A stretch of 64,000 nt of DNA from JBDSSS01 sp963764195. GTDB lineage: Bacteria; Actinomycetota; Actinomycetes; Actinomycetales; Dermatophilaceae. The notes below the pieces were generated by a model. That model searched no databases and was not told where the DNA came from. It saw only the letters and a program-made list of their open reading frames with translations. The first letter of the stretch is position 1. The number at the start of each line of letters is the position of its first letter. The stretch covers positions 1 through 64,000 of the forward strand of contig CAVXRG010000007.1 in NCBI GenBank assembly GCA_963764195.1. The letters are read 5' to 3'. Of the stretch, positions 34,518 to 42,694 are shown piece by piece. The position numbers and the translations under genes are program-made.

Positions 34518-35473
34518 GCGTCGATCCGATGTGTCAGGTCGACCCGCGGGTCGAGCATGGTGTAGACGACGTCGGTCAGGACCCCGACCGTGACGACGAA
34601 GACGGCCACGAAGAGCGTGACGGCCTGCACCGAGGGGAAGTCTCTCGCGAAGATCGACTCGATCATCATCGACCCGAGTCCGGGGATCGCGAAGACCTGT
34701 TCGATGACGAGCGAGCCGCCGACGAGGTAGCCGAGGTTGACCCCGACGATGCTCACGGCCGGGATGACCGCGTTGCGCAGGACGTGGCCCAGGTAGAGCC
34801 CCCTCCCGGCGGCGCCCTTGGACTTGGCCGTCGCCACGTAGTCGCTCTCCAACACCGTGAGCATCGACGCGCGCAGGCTGCGGATGATGATGGGGGACAA
34901 AGAGATTGCCATCGTCAGAGCAGGAAGGAAGAGGTACCAGAGGTGCTCTCCGAACGTCTCGCCGTACCCTCCGACCGGGAACCAGCCGAAGGTCACGGCG
35001 AAGATGAGCAGCAGCATGATGCCGACCCAGAACTGGGGCATGCCCAGGCCCACGAGGGGGATGATGCGCACGACGTGGTCGCGCACGGCACCAGGCTTCG
35101 ACGCTGCGACGATCGCCAGCGGGATGCTGATCAGGAGCATCAGCACGACCGAGTAGAGCACGAGCATCAGCGTCGCCGGCACCCGCTCCATCACGAGGCC
35201 GAGGACCGGCACCTGGTAGATGTAGCTCTGGCCGAGGTCCCCGTGCAGCAGCCGGGTGAGGAAGTGCCAGTACTGCTGCAGCAGAGGGTCGTTCAGACCC
35301 ATCTGCTGCCGCAGCGCCAGCACACGGTCCGGCGTCGCCTGGGCCCCGAGGAGCGCCTCGGCCGGATCGCCGGGGATGAGGTGGACGAGGAAGAAGACCA
35401 CCAGGGTGACCCCGAAGGCCACCGGGACCGCCTGCAGCAGCCTCATCGGGACGAACTTCAGCCTGCTCAGCAT
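34514..35473 (-). CDS. Peptide ABC transporter permease (DppB type), second system
   Basis: The 319-residue permease begins with a helix typical of DppB (MRLLQAVPVAFGVTLVVFFLV). HLIPGDPAEALLG follows, and late in the protein the EAA loop ATAKSKGAAGRGLYLGHVLR. Six membrane segments are expected. It lies 46 bases after the binding-protein gene on the same strand. Confidence 0.93.
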   Translation of the reverse strand: MLSRLKFVPMRLLQAVPVAFGVTLVVFFLVHLIPGDPAEALLGAQATPDRVLALRQQMGLNDPLLQQYWHFLTRLLHGDLGQSYIYQVPVLGLVMERVPATLMLVLYSVVLMLLISIPLAIVAASKPGAVRDHVVRIIPLVGLGMPQFWVGIMLLLIFAVTFGWFPVGGYGETFGEHLWYLFLPALTMAISLSPIIIRSLRASMLTVLESDYVATAKSKGAAGRGLYLGHVLRNAVIPAVSIVGVNLGYLVGGSLVIEQVFAIPGLGSMMIESIFARDFPSVQAVTLFVAVFVVTVGVLTDVVYTMLDPRVDLTHRIDA

Positions 35474-35519
35474 CGTGTCAGCATCTCTGTGCGACCGCGC
35501 TTCCTCCTGATCTGGACGT

Positions 35520-37103
35520 TCAGTTGCTCTTCCAGACGTCCATGAGCGGGTAGTTGCCGAGCGGGGTGACGTTGAACGCGTTCACCTTCTTGGAGTAGGC
35601 ATACGCGTAGGGGGCGTAGTAGAGGTACGCGAAGGGGGCCTCTTCGGCAGTGACCTTCTGCAGCTGGCTGTAGAGGTCGGCGCGCTTGGCCTTGTCACCC
35701 TCCGACTCGGCTGCCCGGTTGAGGTCGATCGCCTTCTGGCTCGTGTAGTTCGTGTAGGCCGACTTCGCGCCGCCCTGCGGGTCGACGGCGAACTGGGTCC
35801 ACTCGTCCGGGTCCGGGATGTCCATCGTCCAGCCCGACAGGCCCATCTCGTACTTCATGTTCTGCTGGGCGTTGTGGTTGGCCGTGGGGTCGAGCGGCGT
35901 GATCGTGACATTGATGCCGTAGGGCTTCAGGTTGCCCTGGATGATCTGGGCCGTCGACAGCTTGGAGGCGTCGCCGGACGGGATGAGCAGCGTCGTGTCG
36001 AAACCACCGGGCACGCTCGACGCCGCCATCTCCGACTTGGCGAGGGCATCGTCCTTCATGATGCCCGGGGTGTTCTTGTCGTAGAACGGGACTCCCGGCA
36101 TGAGCAGGGAGTTCGCCGGGGTGCCGTTGCCGAAGAGGACCGCGTTGACGATGGCGGAGCGGTCGATCATCGCCGAGATCGCCCGGCGGACGTGGACGTC
36201 CTGGAAGGGCTTCTTGTCCTCGTTGAAGGCGAGGTAGTCCAGCTCGGTCGACGGGAAGGTCTTCGCGGTGACGTTGCTCGCGGTGGACAGCGACTTGAAG
36301 CTGGACCAGTCGGGGTACTCGTTGATGTCGACCTGCCCACCCTGCACCTGGAGCTTGCGGGTGTTGGAGTCGGGCACCACCTTCCACGTCACCGAGCTGA
36401 GGTAGGGCTTGCCCTTCTGCCAGTAGGTCGGGTTCGCGACGAGCTTGAGGTACTGGCCCTTCTTCCACTCCCCCCACTTGAAGGCGCCGGTGCCGACCGG
36501 CGCCTGGTAGAACTCCTCCATCGTCTTGCCGCCGTAGTCCTTCGGCACGACCGCGTTGGAGAACAGCGCGAGGTCGGCGATGATCGGCGCCCACGGGTGC
36601 TTGAGCGCGACGACGACCGTGTACTTGTCCTTGGCCGTCACGCTCTCGATCGCGCTGTTGATGAAGCCCCAGCCGGTGTCGGCGTGCTTCGTGTCCTCGT
36701 CGATGGAGAACTTCACGTCGGCGGAGGTCATCTCGGTACCCGAGGAGAACATGATCCCCTTCTTGAGGGTGATCGTGTAGGTCTTCTGGTCCTCGGAGAC
36801 CGTGTAACCCTCGGCGAGGAGCGGCTCGGTGTCGGTGCCGTCGGGGGTGACGGTGAACAGCGGCTCGAGCATCTGCTCGAAGATGAAGATCGAGCTGTTG
36901 TCGAAGGTCAGGATGTTGTTCATGGACTTCGCGTCCTGGGCCCGGGCGATCGTCAGGTCGCCGCCCTTGACCGGAGCACCGGCAGCCGTGGAGCCCGAGC
37001 CGTCCGCGGCACCTCCACCGCTCCCGCCCGAGCACGCACTCAGCGTCATGCCGCCCAGCGCCACGGTCCCGATCATCGTCAGACTCAGCAGTTTGCTCTT
37101 CAC
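35520..37103 (-). CDS. Peptide ABC transporter substrate-binding lipoprotein, second system
   Basis: The 527-residue protein has a lipoprotein signal ending in LSAC (Cys24), a Gly/Ser linker, then an SBP family 5 fold with TITLKKGIMFSSGTEMTSADVKF. It is the first gene of the leftward peptide cluster and is divergent from an RpiR regulator. Its D-aminopeptidase and isoaspartyl peptidase neighbours suggest the ligand is a modified or D-residue-containing peptide. Confidence 0.94.
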   Translation of the reverse strand: MKSKLLSLTMIGTVALGGMTLSACSGGSGGGAADGSGSTAAGAPVKGGDLTIARAQDAKSMNNILTFDNSSIFIFEQMLEPLFTVTPDGTDTEPLLAEGYTVSEDQKTYTITLKKGIMFSSGTEMTSADVKFSIDEDTKHADTGWGFINSAIESVTAKDKYTVVVALKHPWAPIIADLALFSNAVVPKDYGGKTMEEFYQAPVGTGAFKWGEWKKGQYLKLVANPTYWQKGKPYLSSVTWKVVPDSNTRKLQVQGGQVDINEYPDWSSFKSLSTASNVTAKTFPSTELDYLAFNEDKKPFQDVHVRRAISAMIDRSAIVNAVLFGNGTPANSLLMPGVPFYDKNTPGIMKDDALAKSEMAASSVPGGFDTTLLIPSGDASKLSTAQIIQGNLKPYGINVTITPLDPTANHNAQQNMKYEMGLSGWTMDIPDPDEWTQFAVDPQGGAKSAYTNYTSQKAIDLNRAAESEGDKAKRADLYSQLQKVTAEEAPFAYLYYAPYAYAYSKKVNAFNVTPLGNYPLMDVWKSN

Positions 37104-37322
37104 CGAAAACCCACTCCTTGGTGCACGTCGCGCGGGGTCCCTCGTGCCGGATCCCCAGTGATCTGGAGCCTAGGAACCGCATCCCGCTCGCGGTAGGGGG
37201 TGGGCCCGGACGTTACTCGATCGTTATTACAGATGTTTCTATCGGACGGCGGTTATGCCATTCTTGTAACAGGTTGTTCACACGGCCGGGCCCAGCGACC
37301 CGCCACGACGAGAGGGGTGGCG
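37104..37322. promoter_or_regulatory. Divergent control region, AT-rich for this genome
   Basis: The 219-bp gap between the binding-protein gene and the RpiR regulator gene contains a noticeably AT-rich part at about 37210-37280. In it are GTTA/TAAC-type words, a direct repeat of CGTTA and the short dyad AACA-GGT-TGTT near 37268. Both divergent promoters and the RpiR operator probably lie here; exact boxes were not assigned. Confidence 0.5.
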
Positions 37323-38249
37323 GTGGAGCCGACGACGGTCTCGGCCCTGATCCACGACCACATGGACGAGCTCACCGACGCCGAGCGCCGGGTTGCCCGT
37401 GAGCTGCTCGCCGACTATCCCGCGGCCGGGCTCGGGACGAGCCACTCCCTCGCCCAGCTCGCCGGAGTGAGCGCGCCCACCGTGGTGCGCTTCGCCACGA
37501 GCCTCGGCTTCGGTGGCTTCACCGACATGCAGCACCACCTCCGGACGGAGATCTCCCAGGGCAGCAGCAGCCCCGTCCTCCGAGCCCTCGCCCACGGATC
37601 GGCCCACCGTCACCACGAGCCGGTGGCCAAGGCGATGCACCGGAGGATTGAGGCGATCGAGGCAACCCTCCGACTGCTGCCCCGCTCCGAGATCGACGCC
37701 GCCACGGCGATGATCGCCCACTGCCCGGCGCGGGTCCTCGTGACCGGCGGCTTCTTCTCGGTCTCCATCGCCCGGATCATGGCCCTCCAGCTCTCCCAGG
37801 TTCGCTCCGAGGTCGTCTTCGTCGAGGAACCCCTGCGTCGGGACGCCGGGCTCACCCTCGACGCCAAGAAGCGGTCCGTCCTCGTCATCTTCGACCTGCG
37901 CCGCTACGAGCCCGCCGCCCTCGAGGTGGCCGAGCAGGCCAAGGCCGCCGGCCACGACGTCGTCCTGATCACCGACCGGGGGATGTCCCCCGTCGCGGCT
38001 CGCGCCGACGTCGTCCTCCCCGTCGAGGCGGAGGCCATCCCCTTCGACACCTTCGTTGCCGTCATGGCACTCGTCGAGGTCATGGTCGAGATGGTGATGA
38101 CCCTCGGCGGCGACAAGAGCCTCAAGCGGATGAAGCAGTGGGAGAGCCACGCAGTCAGCCACACGAGGACCGCCGGACGCGCAGGCACCGACCCACCGAA
38201 CTCACCTACCCCCACGCCCACCACCCGAAAGAGGAGAAACCAGCAATGA
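37323..38249 (+). CDS. MurR/RpiR family regulator (HTH plus SIS domain)
   Basis: The 308-residue protein has an N-terminal RpiR helix-turn-helix (about 10-75: LTDAERRVARELLADYPAAG, then VSAPTVVRFATSLGFGGFTD) and a SIS sugar-isomerase fold (about 125-260). RpiR proteins usually sense phosphosugars; MurR senses MurNAc-6-phosphate. That fits a locus importing cell-wall-like peptides. The GTG at 37323 follows GAGAGG with 7-base spacing; GTG 37317 is the alternative. It is coupled by ATGA overlap to the following SDR gene. Confidence 0.9.
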   Translation: MEPTTVSALIHDHMDELTDAERRVARELLADYPAAGLGTSHSLAQLAGVSAPTVVRFATSLGFGGFTDMQHHLRTEISQGSSSPVLRALAHGSAHRHHEPVAKAMHRRIEAIEATLRLLPRSEIDAATAMIAHCPARVLVTGGFFSVSIARIMALQLSQVRSEVVFVEEPLRRDAGLTLDAKKRSVLVIFDLRRYEPAALEVAEQAKAAGHDVVLITDRGMSPVAARADVVLPVEAEAIPFDTFVAVMALVEVMVEMVMTLGGDKSLKRMKQWESHAVSHTRTAGRAGTDPPNSPTPTPTTRKRRNQQ

Positions 38250-39049
38250 CACGAATCGATGGTCTGACCGCAGTTGTCACCGGGTCCGGCAACGGGATCG
38301 GACGCGCCATCGCCGTCGCGCTCGCGGCGGCCGGTGCCAACGTGATGGTGTCCGACGTGCTCGAGGACGACGGCGAAGCCACGGCCGCCTCGATCCGCGA
38401 GTCCGGCGGGTCCGCTGCCTTCATCGCGGCCGACGTCGCGTCCGTCGAGGACAGCTCGCGCCTGGTCGGCGCGACGCTGGAGACCTTCGGCGGGCTCGAC
38501 ATCCTCGTCAACAACGCCGGGATCGGCGGCGGGCAGGCACGGCTGCACGAGCTCGAGCCCGAGGAGTTCGACCGGGTCGTCGACGTCAACCTCCGCGGCA
38601 CCTTCCTCTGCACGAAGTACGCCATCGGGCACTTCCTCACGGTCGGTGGTGGCCGCATCGTCAACATCGCCTCGACCTACGGCCTCATCGGGGCGCCCAA
38701 GGCCCCGGCCTACTGCGCCACCAAGGGCGGGATCATCAACCTCACCCGCCAGCTGGCCGTCGACTACGGCCCTGACGGCATTCGCGTCAACGCGATCTGC
38801 CCGGGATACATCGACACCGGGCTCGGACGTCGCCGCGGTCGCCTGACCCCGGACGAGATCGAGGCCGCCACCGCGGTCCGCGAGAAGGCCGCCGGCATGC
38901 AGCCCCTGGGCCGCCAGGCCCAGCCCGCCGAGGTCGCCGCCGTGGCCCTCTTCCTCGCGTCCGACGACTCCTCGTTCATGACCGGCTCGATCGTCCCGGT
39001 CGACGGTGGCTGCACGACGACGTTCAACTACGGCGAGGCCAGCAACTGA
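38246..39049 (+). CDS. Short-chain dehydrogenase/reductase
   Basis: The 267-residue classical SDR shows TGSGNGIG (about 12-19), NNAGIGGG, catalytic IASTYG and YCATKGG, and the terminal SFMTGSIVPVDGG. NAD(P)-dependent redox of a hydroxyl or carbonyl is expected. It overlaps the RpiR gene, so it is co-regulated. A second SDR lies in the divergent cluster at 29122; the two are only distantly similar. Confidence 0.9.
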   Translation: MTRIDGLTAVVTGSGNGIGRAIAVALAAAGANVMVSDVLEDDGEATAASIRESGGSAAFIAADVASVEDSSRLVGATLETFGGLDILVNNAGIGGGQARLHELEPEEFDRVVDVNLRGTFLCTKYAIGHFLTVGGGRIVNIASTYGLIGAPKAPAYCATKGGIINLTRQLAVDYGPDGIRVNAICPGYIDTGLGRRRGRLTPDEIEAATAVREKAAGMQPLGRQAQPAEVAAVALFLASDDSSFMTGSIVPVDGGCTTTFNYGEASN

Positions 39050-39247
39050 CCAGCCGACCTGCGCGTCATGCCCGGCCCGCCCCGCGTCGCACGGGTTCGA
39101 GCACTGGCCGCAGCCTGCCGCCTCGTGAGGGTGCCCGCGACCACGACCCTCGGTGATGGCAGGCTGGACCCGGGACGGGACGGTCCGCGCCCGACCCCGC
39201 CACGGGGCGCGCGGGTCGTCGACATCAACAACGAGGGAGGGCGGGAG

Positions 39248-40162
39248 ATGGGTCAGGGGCACAGCCACGGCATGACCAACCCTGCCGACCACCGCGGCCG
39301 TCTGGCCGCCGTTCTCGGGATCACGGTCGCGGTCCTCGTCGTCGAGGTGGTCGGCGCCGTCCTCTCGGGGAGCCTGGCCCTGCTCGCCGACGCCGGGCAC
39401 ATGCTGACCGACGTCGTCGGGCTGACGGTCGGCCTCGTCGCCGCCACCCTCGCACGTCGGCCCCCCACCGCCACCCGCACCTGGGGCTACCGACGGGCGG
39501 AGGTGCTGGGCGCGGCGGCCCAGGCGGCGGCGCTGCTGGCGGTCGGGGTCTACATCCTCGTCGAGGGGGTCCAGCGCCTTCTCGACCCTCCCGAAGTCAC
39601 CCCGGGGCTCATGGTCGTCTTCGGGGTGGTGGGTCTCGCCGGCAACATCGTCGGGCTCCTCATCCTCTCCGGGTCCCGGGGGGCCAACCTCAACATGCGC
39701 GCGGCATTCCTCGAAGTCGTCAACGACGCGCTCGGGTCGGCGGCGGTGCTGCTGGCCGCCCTCCTCGTCGCCACGACGGGCTGGCTGCGTGCCGACGCCG
39801 TGGCCTCCCTCGTCATCGGCCTGCTCATCGTTCCGCGCACCATCCGGCTGCTCCTCGAGAGCGTCGACGTGCTCCTCGAGTCCACCCCGAAGGGCCTCGA
39901 CCTCGACACCGTCCGCGACCGGATCATGGACCTGTCCCACGTGCGTGACGTCCATGACCTGCACGCGAGCCAGGTCGCCACGGGGCTACCCGTGCTCACC
40001 GCCCACGTCGTCGTCGACGACTCGTGCTTCCACGACGGTCACCTCGGGCCGATGCTCGACGAGCTGCAGCACTGCCTCGACAGCGACTTCAACGTCGAGC
40101 ACTCGACGATCCAGTTCGAGTCGGCGAGGCACTCAGGTCACGAGCACGAGACGCACGCCTGA
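39248..40162 (+). CDS. Cation diffusion facilitator (zinc/cobalt efflux)
   Basis: This 304-residue CDF protein has six membrane segments and a His-rich N-terminus (MGQGHSHG). The zinc site includes LLADAGHMLTDV (HxxxD in helix 2) and the matching FLEVVNDALGS in helix 5, where the usual HxxxD is N-D. A cytosolic ferredoxin-like domain (about 210-300) with DVHDLHASQVATGL follows. It exports Zn2+ or Co2+ in exchange for protons. The ATG at 39248 follows a GGGAGG-type ribosome site. Confidence 0.92.
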   Translation: MGQGHSHGMTNPADHRGRLAAVLGITVAVLVVEVVGAVLSGSLALLADAGHMLTDVVGLTVGLVAATLARRPPTATRTWGYRRAEVLGAAAQAAALLAVGVYILVEGVQRLLDPPEVTPGLMVVFGVVGLAGNIVGLLILSGSRGANLNMRAAFLEVVNDALGSAAVLLAALLVATTGWLRADAVASLVIGLLIVPRTIRLLLESVDVLLESTPKGLDLDTVRDRIMDLSHVRDVHDLHASQVATGLPVLTAHVVVDDSCFHDGHLGPMLDELQHCLDSDFNVEHSTIQFESARHSGHEHETHA

Positions 40163-40171
40163 CGGAGCCGC

Positions 40172-41008
40172 CTACATCTCCTCGTGCGTGTCGGGGTCGC
40201 CGCCGAAGAGCCGACCGTCCCGCTGGGCGAGGCCGCTGATCGCCGTGACCTCGTCGGCGGTCAGCTCGAAACCGAACAGGTCGAGGTTGGCGCGCTGGCG
40301 GCCGGGGTCGGCCGACTTCGGCAGCGGGAGCACCCCGAGCTGGACGTGCCACCGCAGGATGACCTGTCCCGGGGTCACGTCGTGCGCTGCCGCTGCCTGC
40401 TCGACCGGGTCGGCGCCGAAGGGGGCGTTGCGCTTGCCGAGGGGGCTCCACGCCTCGGTCCGGATGCCGAGCCGGTCGTGGACCGCTCGCATCCCCTCCT
40501 GGGGAAAGAGAGGGTGCAGCTCGATCTGGTTGACGACCGGGACGACCCCGGTGGCGTCGATGACGTCGGCGAGGTGCTGCTCGGTGAAGTTGCTGACGCC
40601 GACGGACCGCACGAGTCCCCGGCGCTGGCACTCGACGAGCGCCCGGTAGGTCTCGACGTAGAGGCCCTGGCTCGGGTTGGGCCAGTGGATCAGCCCGACG
40701 TCGACGTGGTCGAGCCCCAGCCGCTCGAGGGAGCCCTCGACGGAGGCGACGGCCAGGTCGTAGGCATGGTCGCGCCCCGGGATCTTCGTCTGGACGACGA
40801 GGTCGTCGCGGTCCAGGCCCGATCGCCGGACCGCCTCGCCGACCTCCTTCTCGTTCTCGTAGTTGACGGCCGTGTCGAGCAACCGGTTGCCGGCCTCGAT
40901 CGCCGACACCATTGCGCGTATGCCGTCCTCCCCCGTGAGGGGATAGGTGCCGAAGCCGACGGCCGGGATCGTCGCTCCGTCGTTGAGCCTGAGGGTGGGG
41001 ATCGTCAT
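40172..41008 (-). CDS. Aldo/keto reductase
   Basis: A 278-residue TIM-barrel reductase. AKR signatures are GFGTYPL, LLDTAVNYENEKEVG (catalytic Asp and Tyr region), VVQTKIPG (Lys), GLIHWPNP (His), VNQIELHP, and the NADPH-binding end LPKSADPGRQRANLDLFGF. It resembles 2,5-diketogluconate reductase-like enzymes that reduce aldehydes and ketones. An ATG one codon upstream (41011) is also possible. It faces the CDF gene tail to tail. Confidence 0.92.
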   Translation of the reverse strand: MTIPTLRLNDGATIPAVGFGTYPLTGEDGIRAMVSAIEAGNRLLDTAVNYENEKEVGEAVRRSGLDRDDLVVQTKIPGRDHAYDLAVASVEGSLERLGLDHVDVGLIHWPNPSQGLYVETYRALVECQRRGLVRSVGVSNFTEQHLADVIDATGVVPVVNQIELHPLFPQEGMRAVHDRLGIRTEAWSPLGKRNAPFGADPVEQAAAAHDVTPGQVILRWHVQLGVLPLPKSADPGRQRANLDLFGFELTADEVTAISGLAQRDGRLFGGDPDTHEEM

Positions 41009-41081
41009 CATGGTCCCAAACTGCCACACCGCAACCCCGGAACTCTGGCCGGGAGCACCGGGGAGGCGAGACCATGGGGAG

Positions 41082-41858
41082 ATGAGACGTCTCAGCAGAC
41101 CCCTCATCAGTGTCCTTGCTGCAGCCCTCCTCCTCGCCGGCTGTTCCGGCACGGGGTCGATCTCGATCCCGACCCAGCTGCCGAGCATCAGCCTGCCCAG
41201 CGTCGACCTGCCGAGCATCGAGCTGCCCGCCATCCCGCGACCGGGTGGCACGGAGTCGGACTCCGGGGACGCGTCCTCGCCCCCGGCGCAGACGGTCACC
41301 GAGACCGCCACCCGGACGGTCACTGCTTCGAGCGAGGCCACGACGCCGGCGGCCGGCATCTCCGCCGACGAGGCGGACGGGACCGGCACGCCGTGGTGGC
41401 CGTGGCTGCTGCTGCTCGTCCTCGTCGCAGCCGTCATCGCCTGGCTCGTCGTCCGGCGTCGACGCGCCCAGCAGCTGCTCGACGAGTGGGACGTCCGCCT
41501 CACCCGGGCCCGGGGAGAGGCTGCCTGGGTCGAGCAGTCACTCGTCGCCCAGGTGCTCGGCCGACCGACGCGGACCGAGGCCGCGTCGGTGTGGGCCGGC
41601 GCGCAGGGCCGGCTGCTCGCGATCGACGAGGACCTGCACGCACTGACGACGGATGCCCCCGACGAGGCGCGAGCCGCAGCAGCCGTCGTCCTCCGCGACC
41701 GCTTCCAACGGCTGGTGTCCGTCGTGGGAGCCGACACTGCCCCCGGCCAGGGGTCCAGGCCCGACGACGTCCGGGCGAGCCGCATCACGATCGACCAGGC
41801 CCGTGCGGACCTGCGGGCGGTCCTCGACGCGGCCCAGCACCCGGCCGCCCGGACGTAG
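41082..41858 (+). CDS. Lipoprotein-like membrane protein with LPS-rich stalk
   Basis: The 258-residue protein has a signal sequence with lipobox LLAGC (Cys20), then four spaced LPS/LPA repeats forming a proline-rich stalk. A Ser/Thr-rich linker follows, then a membrane helix (WWPWLLLLVLVAAVIAWLVV, about 105-125) followed by RRRR and a helical cytosolic domain of about 130 residues. A lipoprotein signal plus an internal membrane helix is unusual. No family was recognised. It is divergent from the aldo/keto reductase. Confidence 0.75.
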   Translation: MRRLSRPLISVLAAALLLAGCSGTGSISIPTQLPSISLPSVDLPSIELPAIPRPGGTESDSGDASSPPAQTVTETATRTVTASSEATTPAAGISADEADGTGTPWWPWLLLLVLVAAVIAWLVVRRRRAQQLLDEWDVRLTRARGEAAWVEQSLVAQVLGRPTRTEAASVWAGAQGRLLAIDEDLHALTTDAPDEARAAAAVVLRDRFQRLVSVVGADTAPGQGSRPDDVRASRITIDQARADLRAVLDAAQHPAART

Positions 41859-41935
41859 CGTGGGAGCACCGGCGTCCGTGTGGGCCGGGTCGACCGGAGG
41901 GGGCGGGGCGGGGCGCGAGACGGCCGTGAGGTGGC

Positions 41936-42616
41936 TCAGCCGTGGGTCGCGACACCGCGCAGGAAGGCGAGGTAGTCCTCGGTCGTCCGTGCGCCGCCGA
42001 GGGCTGCGACGCCGTTGGCCACGACAACCGGCACCGACGTGACCCCGAGCGCCCGCGCGGCCTGCTCGTCGGCGCGCACGACGTCGCCGTAGTCGTCTCC
42101 GGCGAGGACGGCCGCGACCCGGCGCTCGTCGAGCCCGCACTCCTCGGCTGCGCGCAGGAGCGCCCGATGGTCGTCGATCGCGAGCCCCTCGCTGAAGTGC
42201 GCGGCGTGAAAGCGCTCCACCGCGGCCGACTGCAGGGCGAGGCCACCGAGCTCGAGCGCCAGGGCACAGAGGCGGTGAGCGTCGAAGGTGTTGGCCCGCA
42301 CGGCCCGGTCCCAGTCGAAGTGGAGGTCGTCGTCGGCCGCAGCCTCGGACACGCGGGCGGTCAGCACGTGACCGCCGCCCTCCCCGGCGGCATACCGCGA
42401 CGCGAGGTGCTCGAAGACCGGGACCGCGCCCCCGACGGGCAGCTCGGGGTCGAGCTCATAGGCCCGGAGCCGGACGGTGACGTGCGTCGGTTGCTCGAAG
42501 GCGGCCACGGCGGCCTCGAGGCGCCGCTTGGCCATCCACGACCACGGGCACACGAGGTCGCTCCACAGGTCGATCCCGATGAGGGTCGTGGACTCGGCAG
42601 CAGGCTGGTCGGTCAT
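41936..42616 (-). CDS. DsbA family protein (FrnE-like)
   Basis: The 226-residue protein fits the DsbA/FrnE thioredoxin-like family, with an N-terminal strand, an inserted helical domain and the cis-Pro loop TSVPVVVANG near the C-terminus. The active motif is CPWS (C23-S26) where FrnE proteins usually have CPWC, so the enzyme is monothiol. It may act as an isomerase or glutathione-type oxidoreductase rather than a disulfide donor. No signal peptide is seen. A -10-like AAGACT six bases before the ATG suggests a leaderless start. Confidence 0.87.
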   Translation of the reverse strand: MTDQPAAESTTLIGIDLWSDLVCPWSWMAKRRLEAAVAAFEQPTHVTVRLRAYELDPELPVGGAVPVFEHLASRYAAGEGGGHVLTARVSEAAADDDLHFDWDRAVRANTFDAHRLCALALELGGLALQSAAVERFHAAHFSEGLAIDDHRALLRAAEECGLDERRVAAVLAGDDYGDVVRADEQAARALGVTSVPVVVANGVAALGGARTTEDYLAFLRGVATHG

Positions 42617-42644
42617 CGGCCCAGTCTTCCACGCTGGACAAGCG

Positions 42645-42681
42645 ACGAGGCCCCCACCGCTCGGAGCGGTGGGGGCCTCGT
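42645..42681 (-). terminator. Long perfect hairpin after the NlpC/P60 gene
   Basis: The 17-base arms ACGAGGCCCCCACCGCT and AGCGGTGGGGGCCTCGT flank a 3-base loop. It starts 13 bases past the NlpC/P60 stop on the minus strand. It is followed by only a weak T-containing stretch, but the stem is very stable. Confidence 0.75.
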
Positions 42682-42694
42682 GGAGACGCGTGGA

